Positions 26,943 to 36,009 of a stretch of 41,163 nucleotides of DNA are shown one piece after another. Each line of letters begins with the position of its first letter. Position 1 is the stretch's first letter. Origin of the DNA: Verrucomicrobiota bacterium (lineage in GTDB: Bacteria > Verrucomicrobiota > Verrucomicrobiia > Opitutales > Opitutaceae); the NCBI GenBank assembly GCA_947471035.1, contig CANIWJ010000023.1, positions 1 to 41,163 on the forward strand, written 5' to 3'. The notes below the pieces were generated by a model that ran no database searches, had not been told where the DNA came from, and saw nothing but the letters and a program-made list of their open reading frames with translations. Position numbers and translations under genes: made by a program.

Positions 26943-29522
26943 TCACTGAGCCAAAGTCACCGCCACCCGGTAAAAAATCTTTCCAGGTATTGGCGTATAA
27001 ACATCCGTCAAAGTAATAGGTGATCCCGTGCCTGCACGTATAAGCACCCCGTTAACCGAGACTTCCGTCCAAGTCGCCAAATCCAGACTGCGCTGGAGTG
27101 TGTAATTACGCCCCACCACGCTCGCAAAAGTCAGGGTCGTCGCCCCTGACGCGGAATCATAAGTCTGCCCCGTGATCCGAAAACTACTCATGCCATTGCT
27201 CGGATCGGTACCCGCCACCGCTTCCTGCGCCTGGGTCTGACCATCCCCGTCGTCATCATCCGCAGTATTATCCGCCACGGCCACGGCCAACTCACGTTCC
27301 CCCGAAGCCCGCACCGTGCTCCCATCCAGCGCATCCACCCACTCCCAGCGCAGGCGCAAATGCAGATGCGGCGCTGTTTCGTAATTAAGTGAGGACGCCG
27401 CCAGCAACTGATCGCCGGAGATGGAAAAGACCGCGTTGTCGGTGTCGCCCGCTCCTGCCACCAGTGAGTAGCGCACTGACTGGCCGGAAATAACGCCCCC
27501 GCCGGAGATTCTTGCCACCTCCAAGCCGGCCGATCCTTCAACCACACGCGTGTGCGACAACGATAAGGGGCGAACCTGCGGCGAAGCCGATAATCCCAAT
27601 AAATCGAAGGCGTTGTTCAGTGAAAACTCAGCCCGTCGCGTCGCCGCCTCGCGCACCAACGCATCATAAAACCCATAACGGGAAACCTGCGTCGCGTCCG
27701 ACAATAGATTACCCTGGCTCAGGCGCGCCAGGCTCCAGCTCGCGGAATTGGCATTGGGCCAGACCAGCGTCCAGGCCGACTGGGTGGCGAACAAATCGTT
27801 ATCATGCAGCTTTACCCCGATAAACCATGGCGCGATCCCACCGGCCACGGCCTGCGCCTGCGTGACCGCCTCATTTAATGTCGCTGGCTGCGGATCATCC
27901 GCGATCGGCTCAAATCCGACGGTGCGGATGAGCTTCCAGTCCACATGTTCCGGGCGCAGCAACAACCCGGAGTAGCCATCGCCCGCCCCCAAATTCACCG
28001 GCACACTATGCTGCACGATCATCTGGGCCCCGGCATCCCGGAAATAGCCGTTTACCGTGGTGCCTAGATTTACCGGCGAGGTCGCCGCACCGGAACCAAC
28101 GATAAGCGGTGCATAGCCTTGTAACGCAGTCAGTCGGGCGTAGCCACCCTCCACTCCGGCCACGGGAAGGGCGGTGGTTAGATCCAGTTTATGGGTCTCA
28201 AAGTCGGTGACTATTTCCAGTTGCCGCGCGGTGCTCGTTGCCGACGAGGCCAGCTCGCCCCACTCAAACCCGGTCGCATAAGGCTTCGGAGCGCGCACGT
28301 GGTAGTTTTGCGCCACCAGGCCGGAACTACGCAGACGATCCATCAGATCCGGAAATGAATCCGCGATAACCTCCGTCTGCCAGGTGGTGAAAAACAGGTC
28401 GCAAGGGACCGCCGTCTCCTCATGCAGATTAAGAATGGCTTCCAAGTAGCTCGCGCTCTGGGCGGTAAAATAAAAATCCTGCCAGTTGAGCGAAAAAGAG
28501 AGATTCACCGTCGGCCTCAAATACACATGCGCCGGTCGGCCGGCGGCGTTCCAGTCCGCCAGCACCGCCTCAAACGTCTGAGTGCGCAGTCGGCCGGCGT
28601 CCTGCCAGTTTTTCAACGTATCCAACACGGCAGGGGCGGTGGAGGCGAGGTAGGTATCGTCCACGATATCGCGATGATTCATGGTGAAGCTTGATGTCCA
28701 AAAAACCGTCGGCCCGGTCGTGAGTTCACCCGACTCCAGCGAATCCATCAGCCGGGCGACCGCGTGCAGGTCGCGTTGCCAACCGCCGATTGCGGGCAGC
28801 GACTTGTTCGCGTCGTGGGTAAAAAACGCCCCGGTCGATGCCGGCAGCCAAAGCCCGCTGTCATGCGGGTCGTTTATGTGGTCAGTGGACGCCAAGCCAA
28901 TCAGTAGGGAGGGATGCCAATTGGGTGCCGAGCCGGCAAAGATCGCTGGCGCCACCCCCGCCGGATCGGCCATACGATCATAGTCCATCGCCAAAGCCCC
29001 GGTTGGGTCCCAGCGGTGTCCGCCAACGACCCCACTCGGTTCGACCCCGCAAAGATGCAGCAGCCAGGCAACATCGGCGTAGGTATAGCCCTGCCCTTCA
29101 TGCGAATGGGGATCGAGCTCCACCCCCAAATCCTCGTGCAGGTAACGCAGGATGTTTTTCCCTCCGGTATCATTCGTGATACCCGGAAGCGCGGTGGCGG
29201 ACTCAACCTCCCACTTCCGAACCCCCTCCAAAAAATTCCAATCACTCTGGTAGTTAAAAGCGACGCCGCGGTCATAGCACAGCCGCGCAAAGGCCAGCAA
29301 CGCCGCCCGCCAGTGCGCATAAGAATCCACCCGTCCTGCGTTGCCCGCCTGCACTGCAGGCATGGTTTTAAAATTCGGCGTGTCCGCCGTGGTCGGTTGT
29401 TCGCAATGCATGAACAACTGGAAGCGCAAGGGCTCGGTAGCCTTCGCCAGGGGGCAGATAAACAAAGCCAGCAAACCAGCCAAACGGACGAGGGGCGGCA
29501 TGATTGATAAACGACGCGTCAT
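26943..29522 (-). CDS. Large secreted protein with deacetylase-like N-terminus and Ca-binding tail
   Basis: From the ATG at 29522 this is an 859-residue protein with a basic start and a hydrophobic segment LVRLAGLLALFICPLAKA (around 11-28), a signal peptide ending near AKA. The N-terminal domain contains a D-P-H-S-H-E motif (about 135-140) and other His/Asp patches (VGGHRWDP, STDHINDPHDSG) that resemble polysaccharide-deacetylase or GH-like barrels; this is inference. A cadherin-like domain (about 640-760) and a DNTADDDDGDGQ calcium-binding loop follow. A beta-rich C-terminal domain (YTLQRSLDLATWTEV) resembles those on many verrucomicrobial exported proteins. It probably acts on polysaccharide outside the cell. 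A second ATG at 29549 is possible. Confidence 0.65.
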   Translation of the reverse strand: MTRRLSIMPPLVRLAGLLALFICPLAKATEPLRFQLFMHCEQPTTADTPNFKTMPAVQAGNAGRVDSYAHWRAALLAFARLCYDRGVAFNYQSDWNFLEGVRKWEVESATALPGITNDTGGKNILRYLHEDLGVELDPHSHEGQGYTYADVAWLLHLCGVEPSGVVGGHRWDPTGALAMDYDRMADPAGVAPAIFAGSAPNWHPSLLIGLASTDHINDPHDSGLWLPASTGAFFTHDANKSLPAIGGWQRDLHAVARLMDSLESGELTTGPTVFWTSSFTMNHRDIVDDTYLASTAPAVLDTLKNWQDAGRLRTQTFEAVLADWNAAGRPAHVYLRPTVNLSFSLNWQDFYFTAQSASYLEAILNLHEETAVPCDLFFTTWQTEVIADSFPDLMDRLRSSGLVAQNYHVRAPKPYATGFEWGELASSATSTARQLEIVTDFETHKLDLTTALPVAGVEGGYARLTALQGYAPLIVGSGAATSPVNLGTTVNGYFRDAGAQMIVQHSVPVNLGAGDGYSGLLLRPEHVDWKLIRTVGFEPIADDPQPATLNEAVTQAQAVAGGIAPWFIGVKLHDNDLFATQSAWTLVWPNANSASWSLARLSQGNLLSDATQVSRYGFYDALVREAATRRAEFSLNNAFDLLGLSASPQVRPLSLSHTRVVEGSAGLEVARISGGGVISGQSVRYSLVAGAGDTDNAVFSISGDQLLAASSLNYETAPHLHLRLRWEWVDALDGSTVRASGERELAVAVADNTADDDDGDGQTQAQEAVAGTDPSNGMSSFRITGQTYDSASGATTLTFASVVGRNYTLQRSLDLATWTEVSVNGVLIRAGTGSPITLTDVYTPIPGKIFYRVAVTLAQ

Positions 29523-29715
29523 ACGAACTTGGGGTTCATATCGGCACATAACGATCCCACAATACCTGCGCCTATGATAACTTCGTAAACGATTCCGTGG
29601 AGGGCGTCCTGCGCGAACGCATCCGACCAGGGGCGGTTAGCACGGCGTGCGACAAACCGACTCCGCGCCGAACCTTGTTACCCGGTCGCGTTTCGCTAAT
29701 CCGTTGTAAAGCGCA

Positions 29716-31248
29716 TCAATCCAACGCCCGATAGCGAGTCGTCTGCCGCTTTGAAAAGTCGCTCAGGCGCTGTTCCGCGATCTTTCGGTAAGCCGCAGAT
29801 TCGTCGCTCAAGCCCAAGGATTTCGTGACCGCGACCAAGGAGATGAGGATGTCCGGCTCGTTCGGAAACAGACGCCAACCGACTTTCAAGAAACCGTAAT
29901 CGCGGGCGCTGGGCGGCTTTAGCTCGGTGGCCAAAGAAGCCAGTAAACGGTAGCCCATTTGAGAAAATGGGCGTTTGAGCACCGCCGCTTGAGCGGTGTC
30001 GGTGAGGCTGCGCGCGAGGTCCGCACTTAAACCGGTATTTTTATCCCGTTGCTCCAAAGTTGCGTAAATACCTATCAAATCGAGATCCGGTGAGTTTATC
30101 CCCGACGCTTTAGCCCCGTTTACAGCGGCCAGCACCCCGGCGCCGTCTTCCCGGTAAAAAGCCTGCCAGGCTCGCAGCGTCCAAGTCGCATCATCGGCTG
30201 GTGCGAGCCGTTCCCGCTCCTTGAGTTGAAGTTCGCTCTGCGGAATGCGCCCTCCGCCCAAGGCCAACCACGCCAGCGCTTCGTGCAACTCGGGCTGGCT
30301 TACCGGTTCCAGCTTAAGGCCGTTGGCGGCACTGGGCTGCAAGGGGACTTTTTTCATGAAGTATTTGCCCCCGAAAGTATAATCCTGGAACTGCCGGTTC
30401 ACCTCAGCCATGTCGGAGTTAAACGCTTTTTCCATGGCGGTGTAGGCGTTCGGGTTTTCCTGGATGATCTCAAGATAACGTCCCAAACGGGTGCCCTCGC
30501 CCGGTTGCTCGGCAAAAAGCATGCAATGCACCAAGGCCCAAGATTGGGCGTAAATGAGCCCGGCCTTAAGAGAGTCGTTAAACTTTCCGTCGTTACGTTT
30601 AACCAGAAGCAACTGCTCCACGGTCATGGGCTTCAGCTCACGCAGCAGGCGATTGTGGGATTCGATAGCCCCGCCCCAATAACCAAAACCTTTGCGTACC
30701 GAAAACGTGGAAAAAGCCTCGGCCAAGCCCTCCTCCATCCAAACGGGAAAACTGCGCTGCGCCGCCCTCAAATACCAATGCACCCCCTCATGAAAAATGA
30801 TGCGTCGGGTGAGATCTTCTTTGTCTTGCTCCGCCATTCCTATTGCGCTCCAGCCTAGTGTGTTGCCAAAAAAACCAACGGCTTCGCTATCCTTGCCATC
30901 GGGCCTCAACGGGCGAAAAGGCTTAAAGGCCCAATTTCCGCGCATAAGCACGATTTTCGGTTTGTTGAGCAGGCGCTCGTCTACCTTCAGAATCATATTA
31001 AGCGCGGAGAGGAACTGGTCGAATTCCTCGATCCAGTCCAAGGTCCGGTCCTCGGGGATTTGCGAATACACCGTGAACCTCGGCAAGACAGCCTTGCGCC
31101 ACTCTTTCACGTTAACCGGAGCCAAGGTCACCGCCTCTTTCGCTGCGGGAGACGCCGTTTTTTCCTGCGCCGCCCAAAGGCACGCCGTAAAATTAAAACC
31201 CAAGACCAACAAGCACCGGAAGACGGCCCGACTCGATTTGAAACGCAT
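29716..31248 (-). CDS. Secreted zinc-metallopeptidase-like protein (DUF1570-like)
   Basis: This 510-residue protein has an N-terminal signal sequence (hydrophobic run LLVLGFNFTACLWAAQ, about 13-28) and the gluzincin-type motif H153-E154-G-V-H157 followed by EEGLAEAF (172-179), whose Glu would be the third zinc ligand. This pattern matches the DUF1570/peptidase MA-like group common in planctomycetes and verrucomicrobia. The last ~200 residues are helical and may be a repeat-type domain. It follows the microcompartment operon on the same strand but lies beyond the operon terminator at 31305-31337, so it is probably a separate unit. Confidence 0.78.
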   Translation of the reverse strand: MRFKSSRAVFRCLLVLGFNFTACLWAAQEKTASPAAKEAVTLAPVNVKEWRKAVLPRFTVYSQIPEDRTLDWIEEFDQFLSALNMILKVDERLLNKPKIVLMRGNWAFKPFRPLRPDGKDSEAVGFFGNTLGWSAIGMAEQDKEDLTRRIIFHEGVHWYLRAAQRSFPVWMEEGLAEAFSTFSVRKGFGYWGGAIESHNRLLRELKPMTVEQLLLVKRNDGKFNDSLKAGLIYAQSWALVHCMLFAEQPGEGTRLGRYLEIIQENPNAYTAMEKAFNSDMAEVNRQFQDYTFGGKYFMKKVPLQPSAANGLKLEPVSQPELHEALAWLALGGGRIPQSELQLKERERLAPADDATWTLRAWQAFYREDGAGVLAAVNGAKASGINSPDLDLIGIYATLEQRDKNTGLSADLARSLTDTAQAAVLKRPFSQMGYRLLASLATELKPPSARDYGFLKVGWRLFPNEPDILISLVAVTKSLGLSDESAAYRKIAEQRLSDFSKRQTTRYRALD

Positions 31249-31304
31249 ATCCCCCCGCGTTTAGCAAATAGCTTGCCAGCAACCGAGTGCGAAGCAACGG
31301 GCCA

Positions 31305-31337
31305 AAAAAAGCCGGGCATCGTAAACGATGCCCGGCA
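31305..31337 (-). terminator. Rho-independent terminator ending the microcompartment operon
   Basis: On the - strand an 11-bp perfect stem GCCGGGCATCG/CGATGCCCGGC (31337-31327 and 31322-31312) with a TTTA loop is followed by seven T residues (31311-31305). It lies 20 bp after the stop of the dehydrogenase gene and sets the 3' end of the operon. Confidence 0.92.
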
Positions 31338-31356
31338 CGGGAAACCAAGGGGAAAA

Positions 31357-32286
31357 TCAGGCCTTGGCGACCTTCGCGTAGGTTTCCTGGAGCGCGCGGG
31401 CCGAGCTTTGCAGGCCGGAGAGTTCCTTCGGCCAAAGCTCCAACTCAAGGTGCGAAAGCACCCCGGCGCGACCGACCACGGTGGGCACGCTGATCGAGAC
31501 GTTGCGCAGGCCGTAGGCGCCCTGCTGTAACGATGAAACCGGCAGCACGGTGCGTTTGTTCAACGCGATGGCATGCACCACTTCGGCGATGGTCAAACCC
31601 ACCGCCCAGCCCGCGCCACCCTTTCTACGAATCACTTCGGCACCGCTGCCCTTGGTGCGCTCAAAAATCTGATTCTGGAAAGCGGCGGTGCAGCCCGCGA
31701 CCTTGGCCAAGGGCAGACCAGCGTAGGCGGCCGAAGACCAGACGGGGATCATGGTGTCGCCGTGTTCGCCGAGGATGAGGGCGGAGACTTGGGTCGGGGC
31801 GAGTTTAAGCTCCTGCGCGATGAGCGAACGGAAGCGCGCGGTGTCGAGCATGGTGCCGAGGCCGATCACTTGTTGCCAAGGCAAGCCAAGCTTCGCCTGG
31901 GCGAGCTGGGTGAGGATGTCCACCGGGTTGGAAACCACGAAAACGAGCGCGTCCTTACGGAAACCGGCCTGCTGGATGCCGCCGAGAATCTGGAGGAAGA
32001 GGGCGACGTTGCGGTTGATCAGGTCGAGGCGGGACTCGTCGGGCTTGCGGCGCAGGCCGGCGGTGATGACGAAGATGTCGCTGTCCTTGGCCTTGGCGTA
32101 ATCGCCGGCATAGATGCGCTGCCCGCCCACGGCGGAGCTGCCGTGCATGAGATCCAGGGCCTCGCCCTCGGCGAGATCGGCATTGGCGTCAAGGATCTGA
32201 ATCTCGGATACGATCGCGCCGCACTGAAGGGCGAAGGCTGCGTTGGAACCGACGCGGCCGCCGCCGCCGATGATGGTGACTTTCAT
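31357..32286 (-). CDS. Lactate/malate dehydrogenase family protein (microcompartment-linked)
   Basis: This 309-residue NAD-dependent enzyme has the Rossmann motif IIGGGGRVG (5-13), the NAD-selecting Asp in IQILDANAD, the LDTARFR segment with the substrate-binding Arg, and the catalytic His in GEHGD. In the specificity loop, A-G-L-R-R-K-P-D-E-S-R places Arg where lactate dehydrogenases have Gln, as in malate dehydrogenases; the rest of the loop (ESRLDL) is more LDH-like. PVM microcompartment loci are known to carry a gene annotated as lactate dehydrogenase, where it is thought to recycle NAD. It has no encapsulation peptide that I can see. It is the last gene of the operon. Substrate is uncertain: pyruvate/lactate or oxaloacetate/malate. 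Confidence 0.88.
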   Translation of the reverse strand: MKVTIIGGGGRVGSNAAFALQCGAIVSEIQILDANADLAEGEALDLMHGSSAVGGQRIYAGDYAKAKDSDIFVITAGLRRKPDESRLDLINRNVALFLQILGGIQQAGFRKDALVFVVSNPVDILTQLAQAKLGLPWQQVIGLGTMLDTARFRSLIAQELKLAPTQVSALILGEHGDTMIPVWSSAAYAGLPLAKVAGCTAAFQNQIFERTKGSGAEVIRRKGGAGWAVGLTIAEVVHAIALNKRTVLPVSSLQQGAYGLRNVSISVPTVVGRAGVLSHLELELWPKELSGLQSSARALQETYAKVAKA

Positions 32287-32331
32287 AATGCTAGTGAGGG
32301 CTGGTAACTAAATGGGTATGCGGGTGATGAA

Positions 32332-33420
32332 TTACTTCTTGAGCTGCTTCATCAGCTGCTCGGTGAGTTGGGTGACCAAGGCCTCGACGGCCGGATCGGC
32401 GGCCGGGCCCGATGCTGGCGCGGAGGACTCGGTTTCGGGGGCAACGCAGGCCACGCCGGGACGGAAATCACTGTTATCGCAAAGCTCGCACTCCTTGAGG
32501 TTCTCACGGCCTTCGGGCATGCCGAGCGCCTTGCGAATGGCGATGAGCTCGCGGGCTTTTTTGCCGCCGATGCCTTCACCGAGTTCGCCGCCGAGCTGGG
32601 AGGCGAGAAGCACAGTCTGACAGAAGGCGTCCACGTTCTCCATCTTCCAGTGAGCATCCTCGACGTCTTTGCCCCAGACCATGACGCCGTGGTTGAGCAT
32701 CAGCACGCACTGGTTGTCCTTGGCCACTTCGCCGATGGTCTCAGCGTTTTCAGGGGAGCCAGGAGTCTGGTAGGGCGCAAGGGCGACTTTGCCGAGGAAG
32801 ATGTCGGCTTCGGTGACCAAGCAGGTCGGGGGCTGCACGCGAGCCACGGCGAAGGCGGTGGCGTGCGGCGGGTGGGCGTGAATGCAGGAGCGGGCCTTGG
32901 GCTGGCGCTTCATGATGGCGAGGTGCGTCATGGCCTCGCTGGTGCGCTTGCGGGTGCCGGCGAGCTGTTTGCCATCCATGTCGATCAGCGCCATGTCGGA
33001 AGGCTTCATGAAGCCCTTGGAAATTAGCGTGGGGGTGGAGAGCACCAGATTGTCGCCGACGCGGATGGTAATGTTGCCGCCGTTACCGTCGGTGTAGGAC
33101 TTGGCGTAGAGGCGACGGCCGATGTCGCACATGCGCTCCTTGAGCACGAGGATCTCAGGCGAGTTAAAAAAGGCGGCGATTTCGGCCGGGGTTTTGGGAT
33201 CGGAACCGGGCTTCCACTTAAACTCGAAATCGGGCACGGAGGGCTCGGCGTAGGTCGCGCCGCTCTTGGCGGCGGGGGCGGCGGAAGCGCGGCCCGGCAG
33301 AAGGGAGGCGCGGTCTTTAAGCGCGTCGCGCGCGGAGGGGGTAAGAATGGCATCGGCCGGCACGGGGGCTCCGGTGCGGAGGAGTTGTTCGATGTCTTGG
33401 GAGGTAAGGACGGAGCGCAT
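32332..33420 (-). CDS. Class II sugar-phosphate aldolase of the microcompartment
   Basis: This 362-residue enzyme likely cleaves fuculose- or rhamnulose-1-phosphate to DHAP and lactaldehyde. The class II fold has E162, H181-A-H183-P and H244 in NHG for zinc. It is longer than the ~215-residue typical aldolases because of two additions. The N-terminal ~65 residues include DIEQLLRTG and PADAILTPSARDAL, a helix-TPSAR motif seen in several microcompartment proteins. The C-terminal tail has a Pro/Ala linker and a helix AVEALVTQLTEQLMKQLKK (344-362) that looks like an encapsulation peptide. A cluster CELCDNSDFRPGVAC (311-325) carries three Cys. It is 27 bp downstream of the last BMC-P gene and 45 bp before the dehydrogenase. 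Confidence 0.9.
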   Translation of the reverse strand: MRSVLTSQDIEQLLRTGAPVPADAILTPSARDALKDRASLLPGRASAAPAAKSGATYAEPSVPDFEFKWKPGSDPKTPAEIAAFFNSPEILVLKERMCDIGRRLYAKSYTDGNGGNITIRVGDNLVLSTPTLISKGFMKPSDMALIDMDGKQLAGTRKRTSEAMTHLAIMKRQPKARSCIHAHPPHATAFAVARVQPPTCLVTEADIFLGKVALAPYQTPGSPENAETIGEVAKDNQCVLMLNHGVMVWGKDVEDAHWKMENVDAFCQTVLLASQLGGELGEGIGGKKARELIAIRKALGMPEGRENLKECELCDNSDFRPGVACVAPETESSAPASGPAADPAVEALVTQLTEQLMKQLKK

Positions 33421-33447
33421 GGTGATAAAGGGACGAGGTAGTAAAAA

Positions 33448-33750
33448 TTAGGCGGCAGCCGGCGGGGTGTAGTGGATGCGGTCGATGAGCACGGCGTTAT
33501 AGGCGTCCACCGGGACCGAGGTGGGAAAAGGAGCCGAGGCTTCGGCTCCTTCGGTATAGCCGATCACGTGGCCGACATCGGCCCCGAGCTCGTCGTAAAC
33601 GACCTGCGTAGCACCTTTGGCGAGCGGCAAGAGCGGCGCACCGGCGAACTGCTCGCGGGAAAAGGGCTGCACCAGAAGAAACCGGGCGCCGCGCAGCGCG
33701 GGGTCCGCGATTCCCAAGGTGACTTTTCCGATGACGTGGCCGAGGCGCAT
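33448..33750 (-). CDS. BMC-P shell pentamer (EutN/CcmL family)
   Basis: This 100-residue protein begins MRLGHVIGKVTLGIADPAL, the usual start of EutN/CcmL proteins, and has the conserved QVVYDELGADVGHVIGY central region and a C-terminal strand (VPVDAYNAVLIDRI). Five subunits form a pyramid that caps a vertex of the polyhedral shell. It is one of three such genes in the operon, separated by only 5 bp from the upstream one, with which it is surely co-translated. Confidence 0.92.
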   Translation of the reverse strand: MRLGHVIGKVTLGIADPALRGARFLLVQPFSREQFAGAPLLPLAKGATQVVYDELGADVGHVIGYTEGAEASAPFPTSVPVDAYNAVLIDRIHYTPPAAA

Positions 33751-33755
33751 GAGAA

Positions 33756-34046
33756 CTAGGAGCTAAGGGCGGCGACCTGGTCGTCCGACTTGGGATCCAC
33801 GATGGCGAGGATGAAGTTGCGCAAGGGAGAATGTTCGTCGCGCACCAGCTGGCGAATGACCGAGCCTTCGGCAGAGATGAGCACATGCTGGTGCAGACCG
33901 GACCCGAGCTGATCGAGGGCAAGCACCGGCACGCCGTCGGCTCGGCCCTCGGCGTCGAGGGGTTGGCAAATCACCGTGCGGCCTTGGCACATGCTGGGGT
34001 GACAGGCGGAGCCGGTCACGGTGCCATCAATGCGGGCGAGTTGCAT
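33756..34046 (-). CDS. BMC-P shell pentamer (EutN/CcmL family)
   Basis: This 96-residue protein begins MQLARIDGTVTGSACHPSM and contains LALDQLGSGLHQHVLISAEGS, the family's GxGxxVLxxxGS core, then a C-terminal strand FILAIVDPKS. It forms vertex pentamers of the shell. It is followed 5 bp later by another BMC-P gene. Compared with its neighbours it has extra Cys residues (CHPSMC), unusual for this family. Confidence 0.92.
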   Translation of the reverse strand: MQLARIDGTVTGSACHPSMCQGRTVICQPLDAEGRADGVPVLALDQLGSGLHQHVLISAEGSVIRQLVRDEHSPLRNFILAIVDPKSDDQVAALSS

Positions 34047-34087
34047 GGTGATTGTGAAGAGAGACGACGAGGAAAAGTCGGGGCGGC

Positions 34088-35563
34088 TTAGTAGATGCGA
34101 AGGTTATCCACCATCACGCAGCGACGCGTGCGGGTGAACGTCTTCGGAGTGGCGATGCCCTCGCCGGTCGTAGTGGCGATGGAGTAGTTGAGGTAGCCTT
34201 CACCGCCGAGGCCGAGACCGGCGACGGAGGGCCCGTTCTTCACGAAGAGCGTGGTATCGAGGGCGCGGGCCATCTGCGACATGTGCTCGACGTTGAGCGA
34301 ATGGATGACGGCGGAATGCTTGTAGTTGTGCTCGCTCTTCAAGGCGGCGGCCACGGCGTCGTTGAAGGTTTTGACGCGCACGACGGGTATCATGGGCATC
34401 ATCTGCTCCTCCACCACGAAGGCGTGATCGGCGTCGGTCTCGGCGAAAAGCAGCGGGCAATCGGCCGAAACAGTGGCGCCGGCATGCTGGGCGAGCACGG
34501 CGGCGTCGGCGCCGACCAACTTGCGGTTGAGCACGGGGTGCGAGCAACCGCCCGCGTCCTTGGAGTTGGTAAAGGCGACGGCGGTGAGGCGCTCAAGCTG
34601 GTTGCTGGTGAGCTTGGCGGCACCGGCGCGGGCCAGCTCGTTTAGAAAGCGCTCGGCGCAGGACTCGAGCACGAACACCTGCTTTTCGCCCACGCAGAGG
34701 AGGTTATTGTCATAAGCGGCACCCTTGATGACGTCGGCGGCGGCCTTGGAGAGATTTCCGGTGCCGTCCACCACGACAGGCGGATTGCCGGGGCCGGCGC
34801 AAATGGCGCGTTTGCCGGACTTCATGGCGGCATTAACCACGCCGGGACCGCCGGTGACGCAGAGAACGCGAATGGCCTCGTGGGCGCAGAGAGCGTTAAA
34901 AGTATCGAGGGTGGGCTCCGCGATCACGCAGATGAGGTGCTCAATGCCGATGGCGGCGTGAATGGCTTCGTTGATCGCGCGCACCGCCGTGGCCGCGCAA
35001 CGTGCGCCGCCCGGATGCGGATTGAAAACCACGGCGTTACCGGCCGCGACCATCGAGACGATGTTGCCGCAGATCGTAGGCACCGAGTGAGTGACAGGCG
35101 TAATCGCACCGATAACGCCGAAAGGGGTCTGCTCTTCGAGGGTGATGCCGTGGTCGCCGGAGAGCGCGTAGGGACGCAGCCACTCGACGCCGGGCACGAG
35201 TTTCACGATCTGTAGCTTCTCAATCTTGTGGGCGAGGCGGCCGATCTTGGTCTCCTCGAACTCGATACGGCCCCACTCGACGGCGTTTTTCTCCGCCAGA
35301 CCTTTAACAATCTCGATGACCTTGACGCGGCCCTCCAACCCAAGGGGCTGAAGCTGACGAAAGGCGTGGTGAGCGGCATTACAGGCGGCGGACACCTCGG
35401 TGAAAACACCGAAACGGCCCTCGCGGCGGGAGGCCACCACGGCGGGCGCACCACTAGAGGCGGCGGGCGCGGGGGCGGATGAGCCGCCATGCTGGAGATT
35501 GCGCACGACCTGATCCACGATGGCGCGGAGGGTAGTTTCGTCGAGTTGGAGCGCGTTAGACAT
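34088..35563 (-). CDS. CoA-acylating aldehyde dehydrogenase of the microcompartment
   Basis: This 491-residue enzyme would oxidise lactaldehyde with NAD and CoA to lactoyl-CoA. It is of the PduP/EutE type: NAD-binding domain with FNPHPGGARC and catalytic Cys290 in NNLLCVGEK. An N-terminal amphipathic helix (LDETTLRAIVDQVVRNLQ, 7-24) followed by a Ser/Ala/Pro-rich linker (25-45) is the classic encapsulation-peptide layout of PduP-like enzymes. It lies between two BMC-P genes (33 and 41 bp). The leader is pyrimidine-rich (CTTTCTTCTCTTTCTTAAC) with no Shine-Dalgarno. Confidence 0.93.
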   Translation of the reverse strand: MSNALQLDETTLRAIVDQVVRNLQHGGSSAPAPAASSGAPAVVASRREGRFGVFTEVSAACNAAHHAFRQLQPLGLEGRVKVIEIVKGLAEKNAVEWGRIEFEETKIGRLAHKIEKLQIVKLVPGVEWLRPYALSGDHGITLEEQTPFGVIGAITPVTHSVPTICGNIVSMVAAGNAVVFNPHPGGARCAATAVRAINEAIHAAIGIEHLICVIAEPTLDTFNALCAHEAIRVLCVTGGPGVVNAAMKSGKRAICAGPGNPPVVVDGTGNLSKAAADVIKGAAYDNNLLCVGEKQVFVLESCAERFLNELARAGAAKLTSNQLERLTAVAFTNSKDAGGCSHPVLNRKLVGADAAVLAQHAGATVSADCPLLFAETDADHAFVVEEQMMPMIPVVRVKTFNDAVAAALKSEHNYKHSAVIHSLNVEHMSQMARALDTTLFVKNGPSVAGLGLGGEGYLNYSIATTTGEGIATPKTFTRTRRCVMVDNLRIY

Positions 35564-35596
35564 GTTAAGAAAGAGAAGAAAGGAACGGGCGGCGGT

Positions 35597-35911
35597 TTAG
35601 GACGCGGCGGGCGGGTAGATCTGGCGGTTGAGGACGTCCACCGTATCCACGATGCCGATCACGGCGGCGTCGATGGGGAGCGTTTTCATGCCATCGGCGG
35701 CACGCGCGGAAGAACCTTGGCAAAAGAGCACGAGGTCGTCGCGTCCGGCCCCGAGCGCATCCACAGCCACAATGGTGTTGGCACCTGGGCGCAGGCGGTC
35801 GGGCTGTGCCTCGTCCACAACCAGCGGACGCAGCAACAAAAGCTTACGGCCGGTCATGGCCGAATCTTTCTTGGTGGCTACGACAGAGCCGATGACACGG
35901 GCGAGGAACAT
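35597..35911 (-). CDS. BMC-P shell pentamer (EutN/CcmL family)
   Basis: This 104-residue protein begins MFLARVIGSVVATKKDSAM and contains IVAVDALGAGRDDLVLFCQGSSAR, the conserved CcmL/EutN centre (VDxxGAGxGDxVLxxxGSSAR), then AVIGIVDTVDV. It is the most typical of the three pentamers and probably the main vertex protein. It lies 33 bp before the aldehyde dehydrogenase gene and 98 bp after a BMC-H gene. Confidence 0.95.
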   Translation of the reverse strand: MFLARVIGSVVATKKDSAMTGRKLLLLRPLVVDEAQPDRLRPGANTIVAVDALGAGRDDLVLFCQGSSARAADGMKTLPIDAAVIGIVDTVDVLNRQIYPPAAS

Positions 35912-36009
35912 GGGGATGGGGGAGCGAGCAGTCGGGACGTGGCCGGGTGCGGTCCGTTCGGCCGCCGCAGCAAAGCTGGTCGGCCGAGGCGGAACGAGAC
36001 GCTACGCGA

